From contig CAVSMM010000014.1 in NCBI GenBank assembly GCA_963729165.1, forward strand, positions 1 to 64,000: 64,000 bases of DNA, read 5' to 3'. A program made the translations under genes and the position numbers. The notes under the pieces are model-generated. The model was not told where the DNA came from. It searched no databases and saw only the letters and a list, made by a program, of their open reading frames with translations. This stretch comes from JACCZX01 sp963729165 (lineage in GTDB: Bacteria; Pseudomonadota; Gammaproteobacteria; Burkholderiales; Burkholderiaceae_F). The first letter of the stretch is position 1. Each line of letters begins with the position of its first letter. Of this stretch, positions 7,884 through 17,807 are shown piece by piece.

Positions 7884-8284
7884 GCGTCTCTCACCCAGAA
7901 CTTATCCGTGACAGCGGCGAAGAACTGATGAGCGGGTGAGTTGAGCCCAGATGGCCGTCCTCTGATGGTCGCGCGTCCGCTATGCCGTTGGAGCGAGCGC
8001 GCTACTCAGGCTGGGGCAAGGAAGAAGATCGCCAACACTCGCGCGAGGCGGGCTTCGATCTGCATCTTGTAAAACCGGTCGAGCCGGATCAGATCCTGGA
8101 GGAGGTCAGGAAGGCGGGAGCCAGGCGCTGATGCGCAACAGCCATCACCCGCTTTCGGCTTAGCCGTTTCAAGTCATCCTGCTCGGGTCTCAAGTCGCTC
8201 ATCTTTTGAGACTATCGCCCGTTCGATACGTACCCATCTGCATCGCGCCTGATTCAACGCGGCGCACATTGCACAAAGCGAAAA
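7884..8284. other. Gene-poor stretch containing a response-regulator relic
   Basis: About 400 bp without an intact gene. The only recognisable content is the receiver-domain remnant described at 7982-8131. No hairpin with a T-run, tRNA or repeat was found in the rest. Confidence 0.6.
7982..8131 (+). pseudogene. Relic of a response-regulator receiver (REC) domain
   Basis: A 49-codon frame reads like the C-terminal third of a CheY-like receiver: a GWGKEEDRQHSREAGFD helix followed by HLVKPVEPDQILEEVRKAG. The Lys-Pro of LVKPVEP is the invariant Lys of receivers, and the GWGxEEDRxxSxEAGFDxHLVKP pattern is common in receivers of hybrid histidine kinases. The phosphoacceptor Asp half is missing, so it cannot signal. 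It is either the tail of a deleted hybrid kinase/response regulator or one disrupted by sequence errors upstream. Confidence 0.65.
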
Positions 8285-8710
8285 GTGAAGAAAAGCATCG
8301 GCTATCGAATTTTTCTCGTGCGCGGCGATGACGCACTGCCGTTGTCAAAGACGACGTTCGAAGAATTTTTGTTTGGTCGCAGGGCGGTACTGCAGAATTT
8401 TGCGGGCCAGACGGTCGATATCGCAACCGTTGTGTGCCGGCTGGAAAACAAGAAGCCGAAGGAAATCGTGCGGTTCTATTGCCAGCGCTTCAAGGTCAAG
8501 AGCGACGGCTCGATCGACCAGGCGCATAACCAGAAGCGAAGCTTTCGCGCGCCAACGATCGATCGGCCGCTTGCGCGCAACACCAGCAGTAGACCGTCCG
8601 ACCCGAGTGACCCATTGGGCGGGCGGGGCCTGGCGCACAGCCTGGTGATGATCTCGCGCGCGGCGCAAAGAAAATCAACGACGTACTGTGGCGCTAAGCG
8701 GGCGCTTTGA
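8285..8710 (+). CDS. Hypothetical protein, possibly frameshifted in its second half
   Basis: I do not recognise a family. The GTG start at 8285 gives MKKSIGYRIFLVRGDDALPLSKTTF..., and residues 1-80 have the balanced composition of a real protein (TTFEEFLFGRRAVLQNFAG, VVCRLENKKPKEIVRFYCQRF). After about residue 80 the composition becomes Arg/Ser/Pro-rich. Another frame offers a plausible tail (GDDLARGAKKINDVLWR, stop near 8696), so a one-base error may lie around 8530-8640. No membrane segment. It stands alone before the GGDEF-EAL gene. Confidence 0.5.
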   Translation: MKKSIGYRIFLVRGDDALPLSKTTFEEFLFGRRAVLQNFAGQTVDIATVVCRLENKKPKEIVRFYCQRFKVKSDGSIDQAHNQKRSFRAPTIDRPLARNTSSRPSDPSDPLGGRGLAHSLVMISRAAQRKSTTYCGAKRAL

Positions 8711-8864
8711 GCGCGCCGCCGATTCTTGAGCGCGATTCTTCCGAAACTTGAGCCGAATTCATCCCAAATAGACGGGCTAGCAAGCCCGTAATCGGCGTTT
8801 TCTGGCAATCGGCCTGCGCCACACTGCGCGCACTTTACGAGGCCAGGGGCTGCGAGCCGACTTC

Positions 8865-10700
8865 ATGCGCGAGATCGACGACGTTGTTATTACAGTGGCT
8901 CCGAACGACGTCGAGCGCCGGTTGCAGGAATACCGCGCGCTGCTGGCGAACGACTCGGTCGGCATCCTGGTCGTTTGCGATGGCGACATCGCGCAATGCA
9001 ATTCGAGCGCGGCTCGTCTATTCGGATGGGAAGTCGACGATCTGCTGGGTCGGTCGGCAGCGACGTTGTTCGGATCGGACGAAGAGTTCCAGTCGTTTGC
9101 GAGCCGCATCGGCGATGCCTTGGCGGCTGATGGATCGCCGGCGATCGAATGGCGCACTGTGCGCCGTGATGGTTCCCGCGTATGGACGCGCTTGCTGGTC
9201 AAGGGCATCACCCCGGGGGGTCCGGCCGGCGAGACCGTGTGGCTGGTCGATGACATCAGCGCGCGCAAAGAAATGGAAGCGGCGCTTGCGAAGGCGCGCG
9301 ACGATCTCGAGCAGCGCGTGCGCGCCGCGCACGATGAGCTCGCGTGGTCGAACGAGCGCCTGGTCGCAGAGCTGTACGAGCGCAGCGAAGTCGAAGAACG
9401 TGCGCGTCGCATCGCGTTGTACGACGAGCTGACTGAGCTACCGAACCGCCGATTGCTCGAATCGCGGCTGGACGAAGCGCTGCGCAACCATCAACTTGGC
9501 GGTGATCGACTGGCGGTGTTGGTGGTCGACATCGACGAGTTCACGAAGCTGAATGATGCCCTCGGGCACCGCGTCGGCGACGCGCTGCTGCGCGCGACCG
9601 CAGGACGACTGGTCGATACGGTGCGCACTTCCGATCTGGTCGCACGGACCGGCGCCGATGAATTTGCGATCGTGCTGGGGCGTCTGCGGCACGTCGACGA
9701 CGCCGAGCACGTCGCCGGCAAGCTCGCCGAGCTGCTTTCCGAACCGTTCGAGATCGACGCCGAGCAGGTCAACGTCAGCGTCAGCGTGGGCGCCGCGCTG
9801 TTTCCGACTGACGGCGCATGGCCCGAAATGCTTTTGCGCAACGCCGACGCGGCATTGTCGTTCGCGAAGTCGCGCGGACGCGGAAACGTGCAGCTGTTCG
9901 AGCCGCGCATGAATGCAGAAGTGGTGCGCCGCCTGCAAATCGAAGCAGGACTGCGGCGCGCGCTTGAGGCCGGCGAGTTCGAAGCGTATTACCAGCCGCG
10001 CATCGATTTGAAAGATCGCAAACTGGTCGGCGCCGAAGCGTTGGTGCGTTGGCGTGATCCCGAGCATGGGCTGCAGGAGCCCGGCAGCTTTATCTCCGTC
10101 GCCGAGGACACCGGTTTGATCGTGCCCATCGGCGAGATCGTTCTGCGCGAAGCGTGCCGCGCAGCGATGCAATGGACCGCCGAAGGGCTTGGCGAGCCGG
10201 TCGTCAGTGTCAATCTTTCGCCGCGCGAATTTCGCGGCCGTTCGTTATTGCCGATGGTGAGCCAGGCGCTGGTCGATTCGGGTCTAGACGCCGAACGCCT
10301 GCAGATCGAGATCACCGAAGCGAGCCTGATGCGCGACGGCGCGAAAGCCGAGCAGGTGTTATCCGGCCTGCATGCGATGGGAGTCAAGATCGCGCTCGAC
10401 AACTTCGGCACCGGCTATTCAAGCCTGTCAAACCTGCGCCGTTTCCCAGTCGACGTCATCAAGATCGACGGCCAATTCGTTCGCGCCGGGCCAAGTGATC
10501 CGGCCGATTGCAAGATCGTCGCCGCGCTCACGAGCCTTGCGCGCGGACTTGGCTTGCACGTCGTCGCCGAAGGTGTCGAGACGCACGAGCAGCTGTCGTT
10601 CGTGACGGATTGCGGTTGCAACGAAGCGCAAGGATTTCTGCTGGGACGGCCGTTGACGTCGGCCGGGTTCATCGAGTTCGCGAAGTCGCTGCGCAAGTAA
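8865..10700 (+). CDS. PAS-GGDEF-EAL cyclic-di-GMP signalling protein with variant motifs
   Basis: The 611-aa cytoplasmic protein has a PAS domain (about residues 20-130: ILVVCDGDIAQCNSSAARLFGW), a short coiled coil (~135-180), a GGDEF domain (~185-345) and an EAL domain (~350-605). The active-site loop reads GADEF (residues 263-267) with an RxxD inhibitory site (RTSD) five residues earlier. The EAL domain keeps EALVRW (E391), SVNLS, EITE, VIKID, AEGVE and AQGF, but the DDFGTGYSS metal-binding loop reads DNFGTGYSSL (D512, N513). Both enzymatic activities may thus be weakened; it could act as a GTP- or c-di-GMP-modulated sensor. It converges on ugpB across a terminator. Confidence 0.93.
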   Translation: MREIDDVVITVAPNDVERRLQEYRALLANDSVGILVVCDGDIAQCNSSAARLFGWEVDDLLGRSAATLFGSDEEFQSFASRIGDALAADGSPAIEWRTVRRDGSRVWTRLLVKGITPGGPAGETVWLVDDISARKEMEAALAKARDDLEQRVRAAHDELAWSNERLVAELYERSEVEERARRIALYDELTELPNRRLLESRLDEALRNHQLGGDRLAVLVVDIDEFTKLNDALGHRVGDALLRATAGRLVDTVRTSDLVARTGADEFAIVLGRLRHVDDAEHVAGKLAELLSEPFEIDAEQVNVSVSVGAALFPTDGAWPEMLLRNADAALSFAKSRGRGNVQLFEPRMNAEVVRRLQIEAGLRRALEAGEFEAYYQPRIDLKDRKLVGAEALVRWRDPEHGLQEPGSFISVAEDTGLIVPIGEIVLREACRAAMQWTAEGLGEPVVSVNLSPREFRGRSLLPMVSQALVDSGLDAERLQIEITEASLMRDGAKAEQVLSGLHAMGVKIALDNFGTGYSSLSNLRRFPVDVIKIDGQFVRAGPSDPADCKIVAALTSLARGLGLHVVAEGVETHEQLSFVTDCGCNEAQGFLLGRPLTSAGFIEFAKSLRK

Positions 10701-10728
10701 AAAGGCCGCAGCCAAGTGCGCTGCGGCC
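10695..10728 (-). terminator. Intrinsic terminator of ugpB
   Basis: GGCCGCAGC (10704-10712) and GCTGCGGCC (10720-10728) form a perfect 9-bp stem with a 7-nt loop. On the minus strand the stem is followed by TTTTTACTT, a classic Rho-independent terminator for ugpB. The T-run overlaps the last codons of the GGDEF-EAL gene. Confidence 0.85.
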
Positions 10729-10746
10729 GGAGTCGGAATCAAGATC

Positions 10747-12067
10747 TCAGGTCTTGTTCGCTTTTTCGAACCGCTCCAACTGTTCGTTGCCACGCTTGAC
10801 CGCTGTGTCCAGCGCCTCCTTGGCGGTTTTCTTGCCGGACCATACTCCTTCCAGCTCCTCATCGACGATCGTTCGGATCTGCACGAAGTTGCCCAGACGA
10901 ATGCCGCGCGATTTATCGGTGGTCTTGCGGATCATCTGCGTGACGGCGACGTCGGTGCCGGGATTCTGCTTATAGAAACCGGCTTTCTCGGTCATGTTGT
11001 AGGCCGCGGTCGTGATCGGCAGATAGCCAGTGCGCATGTGGCTCGCCGACTGCACCTCGGGCTTCGACAGATAGTCGAAGAACGCAGCAACGCCTTTGTA
11101 TTCTGCGGGCTTCTTGCCTGACATCACCCACAAACTGGCGCCGCCGATCACTGTGTTCTGCGGCGCGCCGACCACGTCAGGGTAGTACGGCAGCGTCGAG
11201 TGGCCGGCTGCGAACTTGGCGTTCTTCTTGATGTTGCCGTATAGCGCCGAGTGAGCCGGTCATCATCGCGCATTCGCCCGAAACGAAGACCGCGTCAGCG
11301 GTGTTGCCACGGCCCTTGTAGACGAACAGTCCCTGTTTCGCCATGTTCGCAAGATTTTCGATGTGTCGCACGTGCAGCGGCGTGTTGAACGCGAGCCGCG
11401 TTCCCAGCCCGCCGAAGCCGTTGCGCAGAGTTGCGAACTCGGTGTTGTGCCATGCAGAGAAACTCTCGAGCTGCGTCCAGCTCACCCAACTCGTCGTGTA
11501 CGGACACTTGTGGCCGGATGCCTTCAGCTTCGCTGCGGCAAGCACCACTTCAGGCCACGTCTGCGGCGGCTTCTCGGGATCGAGTCCGGCTGCTTTGAAG
11601 GCATCCTTGTTGTAGTGAAACACGGTGGTCGAGCTGTTGAACGGCAGGCTCAACATCTGACCGTTCGGCGCGGTGTAGTAACCGGCGACCGCGGGCACAT
11701 ACACAGCGGGATCAAACTTGTAGCCGGCTTCCTTCATCAAATCGTGAACCGGTTTGATCGCACCTTTGGACGCCATCATCGTCGCTGTGCCGACTTCGAA
11801 TACCTGCAGAATGTGCGGTGCATTGCCGGCGCGAAACGCGGCGATCGCAGCGGTCATCGACTCGTCGTAGCTTCCCTTGAACACCGGGACGACCTTGTAT
11901 TCCTTCTGGCTCTCGTTGAATCCCTTGGCCTGATCGTTGACCCACTCGCCCAGGTTGCCACCCATCGAATGCCACCATTGAATCTCGGTCTGAGCAGCAG
12001 CGGGTGTTGATAGTCCGATAGCGAGCGCTGAAGCCAGCGCGGCGGAAATCAGTGATCTGCGAAGCAT
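10747..12067 (-). CDS. ugpB: sn-Glycerol-3-phosphate ABC transporter substrate-binding protein UgpB (frameshifted)
   Basis: The periplasmic binding protein for glycerol-3-phosphate and glycerophosphodiesters. It starts MLRRSLISAALASALAIGL with a Sec signal peptide ending near AAAQ, after a GGGAGA ribosome-binding site. IQWWHSMGG, PFNSSTTVFHYNKDAF and the later GAPQNTVIGGASLWVMSGK, TGYLPITTAAYNMTEKAGFY and RLGNFVQIRTIVDEELE match E. coli UgpB along its full length (~439 aa). One extra C near 11248 breaks the frame: corrected, the protein continues GSSALYGNIKKNAKF. No ugpA/E/C permease or ATPase gene is adjacent, so its partners must be elsewhere. A terminator follows at 10695-10728. Confidence 0.9.
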
Positions 12068-12202
12068 GAAGTCTCCCTGGATTCTTGTAGTGACTGCTTC
12101 CTGATGGTCGCAGCCGAACATAACGCGACTGTTACGATAACCTCGCTCGGTGCCTAGGGCAAAACAACTTTTGCTCCGCACTTTCCCGCGTACTTGCAGG
12201 AA

Positions 12203-13101
12203 ATGCACATCAGCATGCCTTCGGTCGCAGCTCGCCTGCCCCTTTATGCCAGCTTGACCCGGCTCGACAAGCCGGTGGGTACGTTGCTGTTGCTTTGGCC
12301 GACCTTGACCGCGCTATGGATGGCCTCAGACGGCGCACCGAGCGCAGCACTCGATAGCGATCTTCGTCGCCGGCACGTTTCTGATGCGCTCTGCCGGCTG
12401 CGCGGTCAATGATGCGGCCGACGCGCGCTTCGACTCGCACGTCAAGCGCACCGCGGAGCGCGTCGTAGCGCGTGGCTTGGTAAGCCGGCGCGAAGCGCTC
12501 GCAGTCGCGCACCACGCTCGCGATCGCTGCTGCGGTGTTGCTGCCGTTTCTGAACGCGGCGGCGGTGCAGCTTGCATTCATCGCAGTCGTGATCGCAGCC
12601 ACCTATCCGCTTGCAAAGCGATTCATACCGATACCGCAGCTCTATCTTGGCGTGGCATTTTCGTTCGGCATACCGATGGCGTTTGCTGCGGTATTGGGAA
12701 CCGTGCCCGTGATCGGTTGGCTGTTGATGCTCGCCAACGCGTTCTGGGTGATCGCGTACGACACCGAATACGCGATGGTCGATCGGGACGACGACCTGCG
12801 CATCGGTATTAAATCGTCGGCGATTTTTTTCGGGCGGTTCGACGTGGTCGCGGTGATGGCGTCGTACATCGCGTTCCTGTCGTTGCTTACAGTCATCGGC
12901 AGGATGATTGGCGCAGGATGGGCGTTCTACGCAGGATGCGCTGTCGCCGCGGCTTGCGCGATCTATCACTTCGTGTTGATTCGCACGCGCTCGCGCGACG
13001 GATGCATGCGAGCGTTTCGGCATAACAACTGGGTCGGTGCTGCGATATTCGCCGGCACTGCCGCTCGACTACGCGCTTCGATAGCTCCCAGCAACATCTA
13101 A
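12203..13101 (+). CDS. ubiA: 4-Hydroxybenzoate polyprenyltransferase UbiA (two frameshifts)
   Basis: Inner-membrane enzyme joining the polyprenyl chain to 4-hydroxybenzoate in ubiquinone synthesis. The N-terminus YASLTRLDKPVGTLLLLWPTLTALW is diagnostic. The first Asp-rich motif appears as SAGCAVNDAADARFDSHVKRT and the second as VIAYDTEYAMVDRDDDLRIGIKSSA; the protein ends at a TAA at 13099-13101. Two one-base errors, near 12345 and 12510, split it into three frames (IAIFVAGTFLMR and TTLAIAAAVLLPFLN bridge them). The start is ATG 12203 or ATG 12215. The gene overlaps proC by a few bases tail to tail. Confidence 0.9.
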
Positions 13102-13894
13102 CTGCCGAGCTCGCGAGCACGCGCGGCGGCTGCCCGAACCGCACGTGCGATCGCTTCATCGACCTTGTCGCGTTCAAAGCTCGCAAGTGCGGCTGCGGTG
13201 GTGCCGCCCTTCGAAGTTACCTTCTCGCGCAATGCCGCTGCCGATTCGTGAGACTGCATCGCGAGCTGCGCGGCACCGGCGAACGTATGCAGCGTCAGTG
13301 CGCGCGCCTGTGCTTCGTCAAATCCCATTTCAAGCGCGACGTTATGCATCGCTTCGATGAAGTAAAAAACGTAGGCGGGTCCACTTCCCGAAAGCGCCGT
13401 GACCGCGTCGAGCATCGATTCGTCGTCGAGCCAGAGAACGGCACCGACCGCTCTGAGGATTTTGTCCGCGCCCGCTCGTTCTTCTGCGCTGACAGTCGGG
13501 AAGCGCAATCGCTGCAGTGATGCCGGCGCGAATCATCGCGGGCATGTTGGGCATTGCGCGTACGACTTTGCCAGTGGCAAGCCAGTCTGCAATCGTTTGC
13601 GCGCGAATGCCGGCCGCGATCGATAACACCAGTGGCCGCGTCAGGTAAGACGTTGATCGATGCAGCGGCTTCGCGGATCTGTTGCGGCTTGACGGCGAGC
13701 ACGATGATCTCGCTGGCTTGCAACCAATCTCCCGGCTGCTGGTGCGCATTCACCGAATGGCGTGCGGTCAGCTCGGCGCTCCGCGCAGTGTCGATTTCGA
13801 GCACCTCGATCTCGGGCGGCTTGAACCCCGCCTGCAGCATGCCGCCGATCAATGCGCCTGCCATGTTGCCGCCGCCGATGAACGCGACCTTCAT
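13098..13894 (-). CDS. proC: Pyrroline-5-carboxylate reductase ProC (two frameshifts)
   Basis: Last step of proline synthesis, NAD(P)H-dependent reduction of pyrroline-5-carboxylate. The N-terminal Rossmann motif is MKVAFIGGGNMAGALIGGML, followed by IIVLAVKPQQIREA. The middle (LVLSIAAGIRAQTIADWL, KVVRAMPNMPAMI) and the C-terminal catalytic domain (TALSGSGPAYVFYFIEAM, TFAGAAQL, SKGGTTAAALASFE) lie in other frames, joined by errors near 13635 and 13505. Corrected length is about 265 aa, normal for the family. The ATG overlaps the yggS stop (ATGA), indicating translational coupling. Confidence 0.92.
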
Positions 13895-14614
13895 CGGTTC
13901 GTCGCACGCGCGCCGAAAATGGCGGTGCCGACGCGGACCATGGTCGAGCCTTCCGCGATGGCCGCCTCGAGATCGTCCGACATTCCGATCGACAGCACAT
14001 CGACATCCAGTTCCTGTTCGCGAAGCTGCCGAAATAGCGCATGGAGTCAGAGCGAAAACCTGCCGCTGGCGTGCGACATCGGCTTCGGGCGCAGGGATCG
14101 CCATCACACCCCGCAGGCGTAGCCTCGGCAGACGTGCAACGCTGGCGGCGAGCTGACCGAGCTCGTCGGGGGCGACGCCGCCTTTAGTCGCTTCGCCGCT
14201 GACGTTGACTTGCAGCAACACGTTCAGCGGCGGCAAGTGGGCGGGTCGCTGGTCGGCCAGGCGTTCGGCGACTTTCAGGCGATCGACCGATTGGACCCAG
14301 TCGAAGCGCTCGGCGATCGTGCGGGTCTTGTTGCTCTGAATCGGCCCGATAAAGTGCCATTCGAGCGGCTGATAGGCGGAGCCGGCAAGCGCGTCAATCT
14401 TGTCGACTGCCTCCTGCACGTAGTTTTCGCCAAAAGCGCGCTGGCCCGCGCGCGCCGCCTCCGCAATGACCGACGCAGGAAACGCCTTGCTGACGGCAAG
14501 CAGCCGCACGGATGACGCATCGCGTCCCGCGCCTCGCGCAGCCTTGGTAATGCGCTCGTGCAATGCCTGCAAATTGGCTTGCAAGTTCGCGGGCAAAGTC
14601 GGCAAACTCAGCAT
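13891..14614 (-). CDS. yggS: PLP homeostasis protein YggS (frameshifted)
   Basis: YggS/PROSC-type protein that binds pyridoxal phosphate and influences amino-acid and PLP homeostasis. Evidence: VRLLAVSKAFPASVI with the PLP-binding Lys, FGENYVQEAVDKI, WHFIGPIQSNKTR, VLLQVNVSGEATKGG and RLRGVMAIPAP. A one-base error near 14040 shifts the frame; the correct C-terminus reads FRQLREQELDVDVLSIGMS and ends GTAIFGARATNR at the TGA overlapping the proC ATG. Without correction the frame runs into ProC and mimics a fusion. Corrected length is about 240 aa. Divergent from pilT; the yggS-proC pair beside pilT is common in betaproteobacteria. Confidence 0.92.
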
Positions 14615-14651
14615 TAAGTCGGAAAATGAGTGAGCAAATGAGTGAGCAAAC

Positions 14652-14663
14652 GAGCCTATAGGC
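14652..14663. promoter_or_regulatory. 12-bp palindrome in the yggS/pilT intergenic region
   Basis: AGCCTATAGGCT is a perfect palindrome in the 189-bp divergent region, next to a 12-bp tandem duplication (AAATGAGTGAGC twice) near 14623-14648. Possible regulator site; no regulator is assigned. Confidence 0.3.
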
Positions 14664-14803
14664 TTGTGTTTTCAAGCTATTTCTAGCTTTTTTACGGGAA
14701 CACCGGGATCATTGCGCGCGCTACGCTTCGGCCCAGGGTGGCTTGGAAGCAGCCGACTCTACGCAGACTCAAAGCACTTTAGCCGAGGCCAACGCCGCCC
14801 GCC

Positions 14804-15848
14804 ATGGACATTTCAGAACTGCTCGCATTCTCCGTCAAAAACAAGGCATCGGACCTGCACTTGTCTGCAGGGCTGCCGCCGATGATTCGCGTGCACGGCG
14901 ACGTTCGCCGCATCAATCTGCCGCCGCTCGAGCACAAAGACGTGCACGGCATGATCTACGACATCATGAACGATGCGCAGCGCAAGCAGTACGACGAGAA
15001 TCTGGAAACCGATTTTTCGTTCGACCTGCCCGGGCTGGCCCGCTTTCGTGTCAACGCCTTCAACCAGGATCGCGGCGCAGCGGCGGTGCTGCGAACGATT
15101 CCATCGCGCGTGCTGTCGCTCGAAGAGCTGCAGGCGCCGCGCGTGTTTGCCGAGTTTGCGGGAAGGCCGCGCGGCCTGGTGCTGGTCACCGGCCCGACGG
15201 GCTCGGGCAAGTCGACCACGCTGGCGGCGATGGTCGATCACGTCAACAACAATCTGTACGGGCACATCCTGACGATCGAGGATCCGATCGAGTTCGTGCA
15301 CGAGTCGCGCAAGTCGGTGATCAACCAGCGCGAGGTCGGTCCACATACCTTGTCGTTTGCCAATGCGTTGCGCTCGGCGTTGCGCGAGGATCCGGACATC
15401 GTGCTGGTCGGTGAGTTGCGTGACCTGGAAACGATTCGGCTGGCACTGACCGCTGCCGAGACCGGCCACTTGGTGTTCGGCACGCTGCATACATCGTCGG
15501 CTGCGAAGACGATCGACCGCGTGGTCGACGTGTTTCCGGCGGCCGAAAAGGAAATGGTGCGCGCGATGTTGTCGGAATCGGTCGTCGCCGTGATTTCGCA
15601 GACGCTGCTGAAGCTGAAAGACGGCAGCGGCCGCGTCGCGGCGCACGAAATCATGGTCGGCACGCCCGCTATCCGCAACTTGATCCGCGAGAACAAGATC
15701 GCGCAGATGTATTCGATGATTCAAACCGGCAGCCAGTTCGGAATGCAGACGCTCGACCATTGCATGACCGAGCTGGTCCGGCGCAACGTCATTACGGTCG
15801 GCCGAAGCGCGGCAGTACGCGAAAACCCCGGAATCGTTCGCAGGCTAA
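14804..15848 (+). CDS. pilT: Type IV pilus retraction ATPase PilT (frameshift near its end)
   Basis: Cytoplasmic hexameric ATPase that powers pilus retraction. MDISELLAFSVKNKASDLHLSAGLPP is the typical PilT N-terminus; Walker A is GPTGSGKST, the Asp box TIEDPIEFVH, Walker B VLVGELRDLETI, and the His box GHLVFGTLHTSSA. An extra G near 15794 makes the frame read through into PilU. Removing it gives the usual PilT tail AEARQYAKTPESFAG with a TAA at 15846-15848, so the length is about 347 aa. The apparent PilT-PilU fusion is therefore artificial. The pilU ATG follows 11 bp later. Confidence 0.93.
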
Positions 15849-15859
15849 AGCGAGAACTC

Positions 15860-17000
<1,141 letters not shown>

Positions 17001-17002
<2 letters not shown>

Positions 17003-17037
17003 AAGCGGTCGCAAGCTACGCTTGCAACCGCTTTTTA
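17001..17037. terminator. Intrinsic terminator after pilU
   Basis: AAAAGCGGT-C-GCAAGC-TAC-GCTTGC-A-ACCGCTTTTT: a 12-bp stem with one internal mismatch and a 3-nt loop, A-run before and T-run after. It overlaps the pilU stop codon and can work in both directions, also ending the minus-strand CBS operon. Confidence 0.88.
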
Positions 17038-17066
17038 AATCCTTCGAACAAGACGTTCGCGCCAGA

Positions 17067-17480
17067 CTAACTCGGCATCGAGATGTCGCGCAGCGTTTCG
17101 TCGACGTCTTCTTCCTCTTCCAGCGCAATGTCGCCTAGCGCGACGATGCCCACGAGCTGACGATCTCTATCGACTACCGGAATACGGCGGACCTGAGCGT
17201 CTGCCATTTGCTGCAGAACATCGTCGATCGAGTCGGTGTCGGTGCACCAAATGACCTCATCGGTCATCACTTCACTGACTGGCGTATCCCCACTCTTTCC
17301 CTCGGCTACGGCACGGACGGCGATGTCACGGTCCGTAATCATGCCCACCAGCTTGCGACCATCACAGACGGGCAGCGAGCCCACATCCAGGTCTGCCATC
17401 GCACGAGCGGCGTCGCGCAGCGTCTCTTCCGGCCGCACCACCTCGACGTCAGGCGTCATTACTTCGGCAATTGTTTGCAT
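17067..17480 (-). CDS. CBS-domain protein
   Basis: The 137-aa soluble protein is a tandem CBS pair and little else: AEVMTPDVEVVRPEETLRDA with LVGMITDRDIAVRAV (CBS1), and VSEVMTDEVIWCTDTDSIDD with RIPVVDRDRQLVGIVALGDIA (CBS2), then an acidic tail (EEEEDVDET). Such pairs bind adenosine nucleotides. I use the ATG at 17480 because GAGGAAA precedes it by about 6 nt; upstream sequence belongs to the end of the neighbouring zinc protein. It lies 32 bp downstream of that gene and is probably in its operon. Confidence 0.88.
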   Translation of the reverse strand: MQTIAEVMTPDVEVVRPEETLRDAARAMADLDVGSLPVCDGRKLVGMITDRDIAVRAVAEGKSGDTPVSEVMTDEVIWCTDTDSIDDVLQQMADAQVRRIPVVDRDRQLVGIVALGDIALEEEEDVDETLRDISMPS

Positions 17481-17512
17481 CTGCTTTTCCTCGTTCAAAC
17501 GTGATTCAGACA

Positions 17513-17716
17513 TTAGGCGCCGCCGACGCCTTCGATCACCTTGCCGGTGCCTTCGCAGTCGGTGCAAGTGTGACCGTCAACGCGACCGGTGCCACCGCAC
17601 ATTCGACATACGTTCTCGCCCGTTCCGGGTGTGCCGGGCGGCGCTTCATCACCTGGAGCCATTTCGGGCGGAAGCCTGGGCGAGCCTGCATGGATCATGC
17701 GGAGCTTGGAGTTCAT
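17513..17716 (-). CDS. Small protein with two CxxCxGxG zinc motifs (DnaJ-type)
   Basis: The 67-aa protein has a Pro-rich N-terminus (MNSKLRMIHAGSPRL) and two DnaJ-like zinc motifs, CRMCGGTGRV and CTDCEGTGKV, near the C-terminus. These would bind one Zn2+. A GGGAGG site lies 5 nt before the ATG at 17716. No J domain is present, so it is not a chaperone homologue; its role is unknown. It is 32 bp upstream of the CBS gene on the same strand. Confidence 0.82.
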   Translation of the reverse strand: MNSKLRMIHAGSPRLPPEMAPGDEAPPGTPGTGENVCRMCGGTGRVDGHTCTDCEGTGKVIEGVGGA

Positions 17717-17807
17717 CGAACCTCCCTGATGCGCCGCAAGCAAGCAGCGTTCCCTGCCGCTTTACACTTCTAGCCGGCCGCTCAGGAGACCGGATCAGGA
17801 GACAGCG

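Noticed and set aside
13295..14614. A YggS-ProC fusion protein of 439 residues
   Set aside because: The join passes through out-of-frame sequence; the correct YggS C-terminus (ending ATNR, TGA) and the ProC ATG are visible in another frame with an ATGA overlap.
14623..14650. Two 12-bp direct repeats (AAATGAGTGAGC) as a possible integration or iteron site
   Set aside because: Only two copies, no integrase or replication gene near; a simple duplication is the easier explanation.
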